DNA of 64,000 nt from Lucifuga dentata (lineage: Eukaryota; Chordata; Actinopteri; Ophidiiformes; Bythitidae), in the NCBI GenBank assembly GCA_014773175.1, contig VXCM01002533.1:1-64000 (forward strand), written 5' to 3'. Position 1 is the stretch's first letter, and every line of letters starts with the position of its first letter. A program made the translations under genes and the position numbers. Of the stretch, positions 1 to 11,673 are shown piece by piece. The notes beneath the pieces were generated by a model, which was not told where the DNA came from, did not search any database, and worked only from the letters and a program-made list of their open reading frames with translations.

Positions 1-1370
1 GGCATGTGAACAAAATGTCTACTCCAATAGACACACATCAATGGGCTGGGTCTCAGGAGGATATGCCAAGAAGTGGAATCAGGATGGGTTTCAGCATGGC
101 TGCCTGTCTATTAGAAATGTTAACACTGATATGGCTATTTATAGACAGACTGTTAATAAGCGTTCCCTTCACCACCAAAGACACACTTTCACACACTCTC
201 CTGTTGGACAATAACACATTGAACAGGCTTCTGTTCAAATGTCTCTCTCTCTCTCTTTGCATTAAGGTTGCCAGGTTGTTTTGGGTTGTTGGGGCTGCTG
301 TTCCATTCCCACAGTCGTTAACAAAGGCAGCACTGTTGTTTATCAGGATCAATGGAAGTCACCTATCCTAGCAAATGGCATGTAGCTCCATATTGTGGTC
401 ATATGCCTCGTATGGAAAACACTTAACAACATGCTTGAGATGGTTAATTATATCAAGAATCCTGACCAGACCCAGTTTTTTACTTCTACCTGTTTTTACA
501 TGCAGAGCTTCTCATCCTACGTATTTCAATAGATTCGTGTTAACATTAACTTACGAATGCCTTTGATTAAATTGTATCAGACTTATAGTATCTATTCCTG
601 TAGTGAAAATAATTGAGTAATTTTTTTTACATAAAATTTCTAGCAAAATCATCTTTGAAATGATTGATAGTTAGACATGCGTTACAAGGTGTATGTCTTC
701 TGTTTTTGTGATAGGTAAGTGTAAACTTGGAAAGAAATTGATTGTTGATATGGTGCTTTTTGTACAGTATGTCCAGACCTTCAGTTTGTTGCATTTCATC
801 TTGTAACAGCAGCAGTGGAAAAATCAGACAATGACCATTTGTTTAGCGCAAAGTAGCTCAAATGTTTGTTTTTAGCTCATTTAAAGTTTGGCATAAGAAC
901 AGTGCTGTAGATAAGGTCTGTAATTACTGAAAGGAACATGACACTTTGGCCTTTTTTTTTTTTTTTTTTNTTTTTTTTTTTTTTTTTGAAGACTTTTATG
1001 CATCCTTTCTGGCCTGACTTGATGTTTCTGAATCTGATCAAGTGTGTTTGTTCTGTTGCTGTGTGCTGCTACCATTTTGGCTAAGTCTTCTAAAATCTCA
1101 GCAGGACTTCAGTAGTTAAACAAAAGAGGAACACGGCTGCCAGAAGAAGACCGGCTGTTAGTTTGTCCTGCAGCTCCAGTGAGTGTTCCTGTTTTTGGCT
1201 CTGTCCTAAATACTTTTGGGGATATCTCAGTGGACAGAACACAGAAAAATAAGGAAACAAACAGTAGATGTGTGACGCGCCGAATACTGGCATTGCACCA
1301 AACACACTCCCTGTCACACTGTTGAGGCTGCTCTCTGTGCTACAGATGGGAAAGCAATGTTCATTGTTCA

Positions 1371-1656
1371 ATGTTGACCGCTTTTAAATGTTGCATATAA
1401 AAATTTAGCCTTATTTAATTGATTTGAATGTTATTTCGTTCTACTCAATATTTTTGAGTAGTTGGAATTATATCTCCCAGTGCTTCAAACATTCTAATTT
1501 TATTTCATTAAAAGCAACTAGAAAAAAATGTCACAGCTCTATCATCATCTCTATTAATTCCAATACATTAAAAATATTAAGCAGAACAAAATGACATGTT
1601 TAAATCAATTAAATAAGGCTAAATTTGTATATGTAACATCTAAAAGGGGTCAACAT
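1371..1656. mobile_element. MITE-like foldback element, about 286 bp
   Basis: The outer ends are ATGTTGACC and GGTCAACAT. The inner arms are imperfect inverted copies over about 100 bp; for example TTAGCCTTATTTAATTGATT near 1408-1427 recurs in reverse complement near 1605-1624. There is no ORF inside, so this is a non-autonomous element or a fragment of one. I could not settle a target-site duplication or superfamily. Confidence 0.7.
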
Positions 1657-1695
1657 CAGTTTTTCCATGCGTATACACATGGAATTGCGTTAAAT

Positions 1696-1725
1696 GGGCA
1701 GTTGTGGCCTAAAGGTTAGAGAAGC
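1696..1725 (+). repeat. tRNA A-box-like repeat fragment
   Basis: The stretch contains TGGCCTAAAGG, which fits the RNA polymerase III A-box consensus, followed by TTAGAGAAGC. It resembles the head of a tRNA-derived SINE, but no B box or cloverleaf follows, so I do not call a tRNA gene. Confidence 0.3.
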
Positions 1726-3479
1726 TTAAAATTTATAAATATTAAATACAGTCAACTTAAAAATATATAGACAAATCTAAATAAATTTATTATGTGCAAC
1801 CACTTGACATATAAAAATTAAATAAATTCAAAGTAGCATTTTTTTCAGTGTTCCCAGAAGCTAGTTATCACGAGTATCACACCTTCATGTGTTAGCATGT
1901 GTGTCACTGAGATAAATTAGAAGAAGTAGGCTTAGTATGATACCTTAAATGCATAAGTGGATAAACTGTCATCAAGCATTTATTAGCACATTTACAGTTA
2001 AATTCCAGCTAACAGAAACTGTGAACAGGCGTTTTTCACCAAGCAAGTACAGAAATCTGTGCTGGCATCATCATGGCATCTGTGTTGGAGCTGCTGGCTG
2101 GGCAGGTGTCCCATTAAAATCTTTTTATGAAAAGAGTGTTGACTTGATTCCTGCTGATAATATTTAAGCATTTATTTGATTTATTTGATGAATATTACCA
2201 TAGAGCAGAGCTGTTAAAAATTTAAATATTCCTGTAACAGAGAAAACACACTTGTTATGGAATTGTCCTTATGTGGTGCATGTGTGTATCTGTAGGATAT
2301 AAGGGCTTTGTAATAAAGCAGCAGTTTGTTAGTTTGTGTGATGACAGGAAAATTAAGAAATGTTCAGTGTTTAGTGTTTAATAGGTTTAGTTGTGATCAG
2401 GAGAGAAAAACAGATGGTAAACAGCTGGATGGCATTAAGTGAGAGTGACAGGGACATGGAGTTGAAATATTCAGCTTTATATGACACACACACACACATG
2501 TACGCACATACATTGGTCAACCATAAGTACATTACAGCAGAAAGGGAGATTCTGTTATGATTTACTTTTATTCAAGTCCTTCTTAAGATTTTGTATTTGT
2601 TCTTAATTTTTAGCAGATGGTGAAACGCGTTCTTCAGTGAAAATAGGTGAAATGATGTTTGTAGAAATGTACAATTTTGAAACAGCAGTATATTATCATT
2701 AATATTATGTTTAGTGTATTTCCAAATTCCATTTGTTACTCTTGTTTGATTTTCTTTCTTTCTTTCTTTATAGGGTAAAGGATACTGTTTTCCTCACATT
2801 AATATTTCAAAACTCAGCATCAGCCTGAATTAATTATTTGGGTCGTGACTTGACAATGTTTACAATATAAAGATAAAGAACGGCAGAATAAAGTGTGAAG
2901 TTGTGTTTTCTAGTGAGTTTGAATGTTTCTTAACATCATTACTAATATAAGAAGATGAACCAGTTGAACTAGTCAGGTGTGAATGTGTGCATGTGTGTGT
3001 GTGTAACATGTGGGAGCATGGTGAGAGAAATGCCCTCGGCTGAGGCAGATAGGGTCCTACTTCAGCACACACACGCTTACAGATGTGAATAATTTAAAGT
3101 GCAGGCTGATCCAGTAACAGTGTGAGTGTTGAGAATCCAGTGGGCTTGGCTGTAGTCTTGCCATATAAAAAACGTTAGAATTACATGCAATAATGTTTTT
3201 ATTCATCACTCAGCATGGATGCTTCCAGGACACATTATGCATAATAGATTCAGAACACTTTAGAAACTGTTTAGAGTTATGCTGAGAGTTTCTCTTCAGC
3301 AGCAGCAGCGTCACTTTTTTTTGTCTCCTATCTCATGATTTTGAATATGGCAAACTTTGAATTAAATATTCCCAGTTCAGTGTTTCCAGAAAGTTTTGAG
3401 GACAAACATCTAAACCCAAACATATAAAATGGGGGCTGTCAAGAGAGAGTGTATGTGTTCCATGGGTGTGGTGAGTGTG

Positions 3480-3481
<2 letters not shown>

Positions 3482-3532
<51 letters not shown>
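3482..3532. repeat. (CT)n microsatellite
   Basis: Uninterrupted CT dinucleotide run in perp intron 1. Confidence 0.95.
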
Positions 3533-3538
<6 letters not shown>

Positions 3539-4287
3539 AGCATGCACCTCCCTAATCTTTCAGGAATGTGTTGCAGCTGTAGGTGGTGGGAAACTGTTCA
3601 TCAGGGCTGCAACAACAAGTAAAGATCATCTAGACACAGAAATACAGTCAATAACTTGCTTGTTTTCTTTAAATGCCATTTATTTCTCCTCATTTGTGTT
3701 GTGTGAAGTAGGGAGTGTTGAACATTGTTAAAGTTGCAAAACTTGAGGTTGTCCAGTGAGAACAACCCATATAACTGAACTGTCGTGAAAGCTTTGTTTT
3801 TGACTGGTCTTTCACTGACATAACATGTTGATGTTATCATGTAGCATGTTTGAATTTACTCATCTACACACCTGGTTAGACACACCCACAGTCTGTTGTC
3901 AGCTCAGACGCAGTTGGCCAACAAGAACAGACAGGTCCAGGGAGGGTTCCTTAAAGAAACAGCACAGCACATAAAACAGCCTGTTTTCACTCAGTGTGCA
4001 CAGTGGTGCTGCAGCGAGGGAGAGTAAGACGAGGATGAATGTGTTTTTTGCACATTAAAGCATTGCAACAGTTACAAAATAGACCCCTAAATAACAGTAT
4101 GTACAGAGCTAGAGTTACAGTATTTTCACCATTGTATTCAGATTTAAAACATGCATTTTTTAAATTTTTTTCAGTTAAATTGAAAAGTTCAGCCCCAAAC
4201 TTATTATAGAAACATGTTCAGGATTATGTAGGTAGTTATGTTTTGTAGCGTATTACTGATTTGTGTGTTTGTGTGTTGCAACTCCAG

Positions 4288-4428
4288 CCTGGGCCGTGGC
4301 AGTGGCTGCTCTGATGATCATCGGCCTCCTCCTCCTCATCATCGCCTTCATCGTGGCCTGTGTGGCCCTGTGTTGCACACTCAACATCACTCTTCTGCCA
4401 TTTATAGGAATACTGTTGTTTGTTGTTG
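4288..4428 (+). CDS. perp: perp coding exon 2
   Basis: 141 nt; acceptor AG at 4286-4287, donor GT at 4429-4430 (gtaag). It begins with the last two bases of a split codon and ends with the first base of a valine codon. It encodes membrane segment 2 and the start of segment 3. Confidence 0.88.
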
Positions 4429-7400
4429 GTAAGACACACATGCATACACACATCGACTGACTCAAACACAGAATGTGACGAACAGAGTATTTATGGCCTC
4501 CAAATATACTCTGATTATGTTATTAGCATGGGGTTAAATGAACGCCTCCGGTCTAATGGTTACACCAACCATATTTCACAATATTACTGCCACAACAAAC
4601 ATGTTTACGCTCGCGTATATGGTTATGAAAGTGCGGTGATTCAGCTGTGACACAAATAATTAAACACATCAAAGAACTACTGGCTGGCTCAAACTTTAGA
4701 TTTTTATATCATGTCTCATGTTCACAGTTCAGCTGAAAATGTGCAAATTTTGGTTGAATTTGATAAATCAAGTCACGGAAAGCTCCTTAATACACAAGGC
4801 ATCTGTATGTGAGTTTTGGATATAATGTATGTATGTGTGTAAGATTCATCCTTTCTTCAGAAGGTGTGGATTTTAAGTGGTAGTGATAGCAGTATATTTA
4901 CACAAGTACTCAAGTATATTTTTGCATTTTGGGAGACTGTCATCTTCTAATCCACTGCATTTTGTCAGATATAGGCAGATTATTGCATTACTTTGCAAAT
5001 TAAGACTTCATTCATCATGTAATAAAGATTCATCATGTAATAAATTCATACATTTTTTGCTGTTAAGTATCTTGTTAGAGAGGTAGGAATGATAGAGGGA
5101 AGAAAATCGTTCCAAAGAAAAAACTGAGACAGTATGATATTATGTTCAAGTTTCATGATGAGAGGAGAGGGAGGGAGCAAGAGAGAGGGAGAAAGGGAGT
5201 GGAGAAAGCAGAAAGTGAGTTGGAGTTTACTTAGAGGAGGGGCGGGCGGGGCTTTTGTGTGATGTTACTATGGTAACAGCTGAACATTCAGTCTGCCTAC
5301 CTGACTCACCCCACAGTGAGTCTGTGATTAGGGGCCAGACACACAGACACATGCACACAGACACAAACACATGTTTTCCTACCAAACTGACAGGTAAATG
5401 CCCAGTCATAACTCAGGTTTAGTTTACATGTATGTTTTAAACGTGCAAGAACAACTTGCCTTGCTCTGCCATAGTGACAAAGACAATTTGGCACTTTGCT
5501 CCCCACAGGTGACACAAAATCAACTCATGAATCTTGGAAGAAAAAATGCAAGAAAGATTAGACAAAAAATCACCGCTTCACTAATTTAACTCCACTATTT
5601 CCTTTTTCTGTCACAGTTAGCTAACTATGGAATACCCATTGTGCCAAAATAAATAAATAAAAGAATAAATAAATAAATGTGGAAATATAAAGACAAATTA
5701 AAAAATACACAAAAGAATAATTATGAGCATTTTTATTTATTTTCACATTTATTTGTTCATTTATTTCTGTATATATTTATTTATTCATTTATTTCTGTAT
5801 ATACTGTATATATTTGTATATATTTACCAATTTTTCCCATTTAAATTTCTGTATTTATTTCCTTATATTTAAAAAGATTCTATTTATTTATTTTTATCTA
5901 GTTTCATTTATTTACTTTTATATTTATTTATGTGTTCATTTTCTTATTTTTTTCTGTATTATTCTTCTATATATTCTTTTGTCTGTTCTTTTCCTTGTGG
6001 GCCAAGCTGTCAGTCATCTGGTTGTGGGCGGGCCTTCCTACCCAGGCTGAGCCATAGATCGCTGGTTATACGATTTGGACATTTGCTGTCACCAAATTAA
6101 ATTTTGAGATTTTTTCATGTGAGAAAGTAGCTGCTTAGATTTCAAATATATGGTCAGCTGATTAAAATAATGCTGAATTAAAAATTTATTTTGATGTTTT
6201 CGAGGACGGGAAGCTCCACCAGCAGCTCGCATGCATTCTTTTATGTATTTTTAATTTGCCTTTCTATTTCCACATTGATTTCTTCTTTTATTTATTCCTC
6301 TTTATATTTCTATATTTATTTATTTATTCTTTTATTTTATTTATTTTTTATTTTGGCACAATAGGCATTCCATAGCTAACGCTCCAGTTGTATTTGGCTA
6401 TACTGTATATATAATCACTTCTGTGCTTATTTTTTGTGTTGCAAATCGGCTGCCTGGTTCTCCTTCTCATGTGACTTGGGACTTTCTTGGTATTCACCCG
6501 GGTGTTTCGCCGTCTTATTGTCAACATCATGATATGAACATTTTTAATCCAACACACACTACTTCTATTTTGATAGTTAATCAAGGCACAGCAAAGTAAA
6601 ATTTTATATACAAATAGTACATAACTACACAGTTATATTTGTTTTATTTACATGATATGAAGTATTAAAGGACCGTACCAACTTTTTAAGGCTTTAAGTC
6701 ATCATTTTTCAAAGCGTACCTTAACTTTTTGGTTGGCTTTCCTACAATAAAGCTAGCTATCATTTAATTTCATGTTAGTACAATTAAAATCAGTTTGCAG
6801 AGACTTGTCTGAATAAGTTAACTGATCAAAGCAAAAGTTGAGTCAGATGGTTATGCAGCATTCTTATAAGGTGGTGAGTTTAATTACTTGTTGGAACATG
6901 AACAAAACCAGTATCTGCCTGGAAGGGAGGAAGATGAATTCCGTAGTCTAAAAACCAAAATCAGTGTTATGCTTTGGAAGATTGTCAGTGACAATGTAAA
7001 GTATTTGGAGAAAATCAGCTAAGAAATTGCAAAAGGTACTGGTATGGTCCTTTAACTCCTATGAAGCTGATTGTGACACCTACTGTAAGCCTCACAGAAT
7101 AAGAGCACTGATTCTTCAAGTGCAGTTTTTGTATTATTTAAGTATTTTCTTATCTTATTTTTGAATCTTATAAAAAATAAAATAGGAACATATCTGTTTT
7201 TACTGACAGATAGTAGAAATGGTATCACCCGTCAACCCTTCCTTGCTTTGCTTCAAGACAACATGGGCATAGCGAATAATTAGTCAGTGAATCATGGGAG
7301 CACAACAAATTAGACATCACACCTTTTCTCAGGCATTGTTGCCTGGAAATTGCTAAGTAGAGGCGTTACTGTCACTGCTGCATCTCAGTTTGTGATCTAA

Positions 7401-7924
7401 TCTCTGACTCACCAAAACTCACAGGTGTTTTGAAAGGTTGATGTAGCTATTACACTCTCATGCGAAGGCATTTTCCACACCTTTGTGTTAGCACTAATGG
7501 AGTCTGCCTAACTGGCTGCATGCCTGACAGTACTGTATGTGGTTTTTCTGCAACCCCATTCTGTCTTAGTTGTCTGTTGTCAGATAATGAATTTTAATTG
7601 AATTTAAAGGAAAATTTGATGTGTGGTCTCTACCTTTACCTGCCTCACCCTTTTTTTTTTAAGCTAATTATGCTATGTAGACATACTCACCTTTTTTCTG
7701 CTCCTCATCCAGTGGTCCTGCAGTTTATCGCTCTGATCATCTACCCAGTCATGTTCAATAACTTGATCTTCGAGGGTCACTATTCCTACACCTGGGCTTA
7801 TGGCTTTGGCTGGGGTGCCACCATCCTCACCGTCGGTTGTGCCATCCTCTTCTGCTGCCTCCCACGCTACGAGGATGAGCTGACCGGCCTGGCCAAGACC
7901 AAGTACATCTACTCCTCTGCCTAG
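4288..7924 (+). CDS. perp: PERP (p53 apoptosis effector related to PMP22), C-terminal two coding exons
   Basis: PERP is a PMP22/claudin-superfamily tetraspan protein of the plasma membrane and desmosomes, a p53/p63 target acting in epithelial adhesion and apoptosis. Visible coding exons are 4288-4428 and 7713-7924 (stop TAG at 7922-7924), joined by a phase-1 intron with GT and AG ends. The joined part encodes about 117 residues: membrane segment 2 (ALMIIGLLLLIIAFIVACVA), segment 3 (LLPFIGILLFVVVVLQFIAL across the splice), a short loop, then the family signature WAYGFGWGATI, segment 4 ending CCLP, and a tail ending YIYSSA. The WAYGFGW...CCLP.YED..G.AK..Y.Y.SA pattern is diagnostic for PERP. 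The N-terminal exon is missing from the window, so start and full length are unknown. Exon 3 is slightly shorter than in mammals in the loop before WAYGFGW. Next gene downstream is tnfaip3, same strand. Confidence 0.9.
5625..6375. mobile_element. Foldback/MITE-like element with long terminal inverted repeats
   Basis: The left end CTATGGAATACCCATTGTGC and the right end, read in reverse complement (CTATGGAATGCCTATTGTGC), match at 18 of 20 bases. Matching AAATAAATAAATAAAAGAAT-type arms continue inward for about 70 bp. CTAA flanks both ends (5621-5624 and 6376-6379), a possible target duplication. There is no transposase ORF. Confidence 0.72.
6665..7055. mobile_element. TTAA-flanked MITE (piggyBac-like), diverged copy
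   Basis: It starts TTAAAGGACCGTACC and ends GGTATGGTCCTTTAA, so it has AGGACC/GGTCCT termini between TTAA sites. The right half has a stretch near 6969-7000 resembling the 43.5-kb copy (ATGCTTT...GATTGTCAGT), but most of the interior differs from the three sdccag8 copies. No ORF; non-autonomous. Confidence 0.68.
7713..7924 (+). CDS. perp: perp coding exon 3 (terminal)
   Basis: Acceptor AG at 7711-7712; 212 nt of coding sequence to TAG at 7922-7924. It encodes the rest of membrane segment 3, the WAYGFGW motif, membrane segment 4 and the cytoplasmic tail. Confidence 0.92.
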
Positions 7925-8828
7925 AGACAAAACTTCCCCACCAACTCAGTTACAGTCCTTTCCACTTTTCACTCCATCCTGGATCTGTCCTGTGCTGGCC
8001 GTTGAACATTCCTATTCACAATGTTTAATTTCAACATTAATCCAGCAGGTGTGGCTTGGTTCAGTTCCTTCTTTACCATCCAAGAATGGACTGTGATTGG
8101 ATGTCATGTCAGTTTAATGTAAAGACCTCTATTTAGATTAAGTCAGCCCCATAAATGAGTTTTTTCACATTGTGTTTTTGAGTTTGTTATATTCCTCATG
8201 CTGTCTGTAATTTTCCCCCTGTAATTCTCAAAGCAATATCACTCAAGTGCACTTAACTTAACTTAAAGGATGTCATTATGCGTAAAGCCTGACTTTAACC
8301 TGACAGGTAAGAGCTATCCAACCTTTTTGCTAGATTGTTTGTACAACATGCAATATTGATTTGGTGATCATCATTTTAATTTTGTCCCATGTGTTATAAC
8401 TATCTTTTATTGTGTATGTTGCTGTGCATAAAGTAATAAGGAAGGGAAGGCTGAATGTAATCCATAGACATGGAAATGTACATGCATTTAAATGGTAGTG
8501 TTTGGACATTTTTGCATCTTTTTATGCATTTTTAACTGCTGTCTATCTCCAGAGTTTTGTATTCACATTTACTTTCTACCAAAGGGAATTTGCTGTGCTG
8601 TCTCTGTATCTGTTTTGAGCTAATAATACACTTTATGAGTAGATGCAGTAGTTTGATATTTGATATAATACTGAGACAGAAGATGGGTTTCGATTTTCTG
8701 AAATTATCTGTTTTTTTGCTGGTGCTCATTTCTTCTTCTTCTTCTTCTCTCANTTCCTCCTCCTCCTCCTCTCTGGCCCACAACTGGATAACACTTTTAC
8801 CAATAATAGATAATACAAAAAAGTCTTC

Positions 8829-8955
8829 CTCCAGTATTACCAGCATACAGCTGCAGTTTTTAGATTAACCAAACTCACCTGAGTGGCTGGTNCTCCAGTA
8901 TTACCAGCATACAGCTGCAGTTTTTAGATTAACCAAACTCACCTGAGTGGCTGGT
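8829..8955. repeat. 63-bp exact direct duplication around a single N (assembly artefact)
   Basis: 8829-8891 is repeated exactly at 8893-8955 with only N (8892) between. The same arrangement recurs at seven other single-N positions, which points to unmerged overlapping contig ends. Confidence 0.88.
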
Positions 8956-9459
8956 TTAATACTGTCACATCTTTAAATGTTGTTTTAAAGAGAGCAATAT
9001 AAATTCAGATTTTTTTTCTGTGTATTCTTTCTATTCCATGTTTGTTTGTGTCAAATTACTGGAGATAAATAACATTACATAATGTATTTAGTGCAGATTT
9101 ACTGGAATTGCTATTTCTTTCAGCTTTTTCTTTTTTACACCTTATTCAGTTGATGTCAGATGACAAGACAGGGAGGAAAATCTATATTTTTCCAGTTTAT
9201 AGGTACACTGCTGTTATAGTGTCTTTCATTGACATAAATGTAGCGTAATATTAGACTAAACAATAATTCACTGGAGTTTCTCAAAAACTGGATTTATTCA
9301 CAGAGAACCAATCGTGTTACACATGTTTTATAAAGCCTCCACTGTTTTCAGTAATCCTCATTTTGTTAACCATCTGCTGGTTTGACACACCAAGTTATAC
9401 AGTCTTAAGTTGTAAAACTTGTGCCTTAGCTTTTCTGGTGTTGAGTTGTCAAATCCTTG

Positions 9460-9465
9460 AATAAA
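9460..9465 (+). terminator. Candidate perp polyadenylation signal
   Basis: AATAAA with a GT-rich downstream stretch, about 1.5 kb after the perp stop codon. Confidence 0.5.
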
Positions 9466-9888
9466 CTGGTTGGCCTGGTTTGAATGACTCATACTGAATC
9501 TTAGACAATGTCACGTTACATTTTAGATTTCATTAATTTAACAAGAGCAAGCTTGTTTGCTGATACATGAGAGGTAATTTTTTGACTTATTGAACAATAG
9601 GGAAAAGGGTGATTGATTTTAGATTTGTGGACAGAGTCCATGACCATACACAATTTAAAAGTTTTGAATCTGTTTGGCAGTGTAACATATGAATCTCAAA
9701 CTACTTTAGTAATTTTTACGTGAGAATCAGGTCAGATTCAGGCATGTTTACACTTGAAGTGATCCTTTATTTGGTATTCCTTTCAAGGTCAGGTGTTAAA
9801 TATGCTTTTACTAGTATAATGCTTTTAAAGAGCATAACTATTTCTGCAAGGCCAGCTTTTTCGTAATCCGTTACTGTATGGATGTATA

Positions 9889-10001
9889 TATGTGTATTTA
9901 TATATATATGTGTGTGTGTATTTATATATATATATATATATACATATATATATGTGTGTGTATATATATATACACACATATATACATATAGACGTATATA
10001 T
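9889..10001. repeat. TA/TG compound microsatellite
   Basis: Alternating TATA and TGTG/CACA blocks. The short ORFs here are repeat translations, not genes. Confidence 0.9.
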
Positions 10002-10492
10002 GTAGTAGGGAATGTCTTAAGCACATTCATCCATTTCTGGAAATCACTAAGTTTTTCTGCTGTAGTATGAATTCATTAGTTTTGGCTGCGTGTGTATTTT
10101 TATGCAATAAAGAGGTTTTTTTTTTTAAAGTTACAGTTTTTGTGCAATTCAATGACCTCCTTAATGTTTTTAGGAATACATATGGTGAGAGAAGGCAAAG
10201 GAAACTAGAAGAAAGGGTTAGGAAAGAAGCATAAAGGGAAAGCTGACAATCTTCTTAGAACGTACAACTTGCATGCATGTACATGTCTGTGTGCACGTAA
10301 CTGCTGGCATTAACTGACATGCAAAACTTGTTTTTCTTAAGTTTGTTTTTCTTATTGTTATTCATTATCTTTAATGATAATGATTTTATTTAAATTCCTT
10401 AAATCAAATGACTACCCAAACTGAATCAAATCCATTTGGAAGTTTAAATTGTATGTGCATTAGAAAAATTTTCCTGAAGTCGGGTACAATAG

Positions 10493-10493
<1 letters not shown>

Positions 10494-10549
<56 letters not shown>
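10494..10549. repeat. (AC)n microsatellite
   Basis: Uninterrupted AC dinucleotide run. Confidence 0.95.
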
Positions 10550-10550
<1 letters not shown>

Positions 10551-11602
10551 GGACAAATGCTCCTTCACACTCAGAGAGAACTACAGCTGGTAAACAAAGC
10601 ACAGAGCCACAGATGTGAGTCATGAATTATGATGATGTGTACACACCCAGCGAGCTCCACCCTGAAACAGGCTTGTGTGAGAATGAGCCTTTGGTCAGCA
10701 TGTCTTGACAGCTCTTGTTTCAGCTCAGAGAATGATAAGAGAGTGAGAAATACAGCTGGAGGAGGAGGAGGAGGAGGAGGAAAAGAGAGGGAAAGTAAAA
10801 GAGTGAGTGGGAGGGAGAGAGAAAGAGAAGAAAAACGGTGAGGAGATTTAAGAGCAAAATAAAACAAGAACACGAGAGGCGCTGTAGGTTAGAAGAAAAA
10901 AGAGAAGAAAACTTGAGTTTACTAATAGCTGTTCAAAAGAATCTAGTCCAGCCTATCAAACTGAATGAGCTTTTTTTGCTTTGTTGATTTAAAGAATTAT
11001 GTCTGTCTCTTCTGTACATTTAGATAATCATGCTTGGATACTTATACACTTTAGTGACTTTGCATTTGCCAGTGGTGTGCAGGCCAGAATATAAAGCCAG
11101 AAAATAAGGATCAAGTGTATTCAAGTGTGGATCAAGTGTGGATTAGAATCCACATTAAAGCACAAAACTACTACTCCACTGTTGTACTTAGATTAAAAAT
11201 GTATACATGTTATATCTGTGACCATCAACTTGGACAGCTGACACAAGTGCGATATGCTTGAAAGGTTAAGCTTTAGAGGGCAGTGTAGTAGCAGTTTTCT
11301 GTCCTAAAGTGGATTTAGCCGGTACAATATTTTATTGACATAAACATAAAAGTAATGCTCAATAGATAACATGACTTTTTATAATTTTGTCAATTTTCTA
11401 AAAAACCGTCATGTCCTCTAAAAAGTACCAAAAATGAAGATAAGTATTACAATCCTAAAAAAATAAACTCTTGACTTGCTTCCATTATAGAATCATGGAG
11501 TGACTGTTGAAGAAAATTAGCAAAGCATTGATTCCACATAAAGTCATACATTGTGGACCAGAGCAATTTTTAAGTGCATGCATAATAAATGATAACTAAA
11601 TA

Positions 11603-11622
11603 CAACAACAACAACAACAACA

Positions 11623-11673
<51 letters not shown>
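11603..11673. repeat. (ACA)n(ATA)n trinucleotide repeat
   Basis: An ACA block runs into a long ATA/AAT block. It reads as poly-asparagine in one frame and has no gene context. Confidence 0.95.

Larger units (their letters stand above)
1..4287 (+). other. perp: perp intron 1 (partial)
   Basis: No coding exon is visible here. The first exon of PERP-family proteins encodes the N-terminus, first membrane segment and extracellular loop, and nothing like it is seen, so it should lie left of the window. The stretch contains a foldback element (1371-1656), a tRNA-promoter-like fragment (1696-1725), a poly-T tract with a single N at 970, a CT microsatellite (3482-3532) and a p53/p63-type half site (4210-4219). 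Assignment as intron is inferred from the exon starting at 4288 with a split codon. Confidence 0.7.
4429..7712 (+). other. perp: perp intron 2
   Basis: Intron between the two perp exons, with no coding sequence. It is dominated by AT-rich repeats: a TAAA/TTTA-rich foldback element (5625-6375) and a TTAA-flanked MITE (6665-7055). The region 5160-5300 is purine-rich then GC-richer, with no assignable function. Confidence 0.85.
7925..9480 (+). other. perp: perp 3' UTR (probable)
   Basis: Non-coding sequence after the stop. The first good AATAAA is at 9460-9465, followed by a GT-rich stretch (ctggttggcctgg), which suggests cleavage near 9480. A second AATAAA at 10106-10111 followed by a T run could be an alternative end. 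It contains a TTC/TCC tract with a single N at 8753 and an assembly duplication (8829-8955). Confidence 0.5.

Noticed and set aside
1696..1725. tRNA gene
   Set aside because: Only an A-box-like stretch is present; no B box, anticodon arm or cloverleaf could be drawn.
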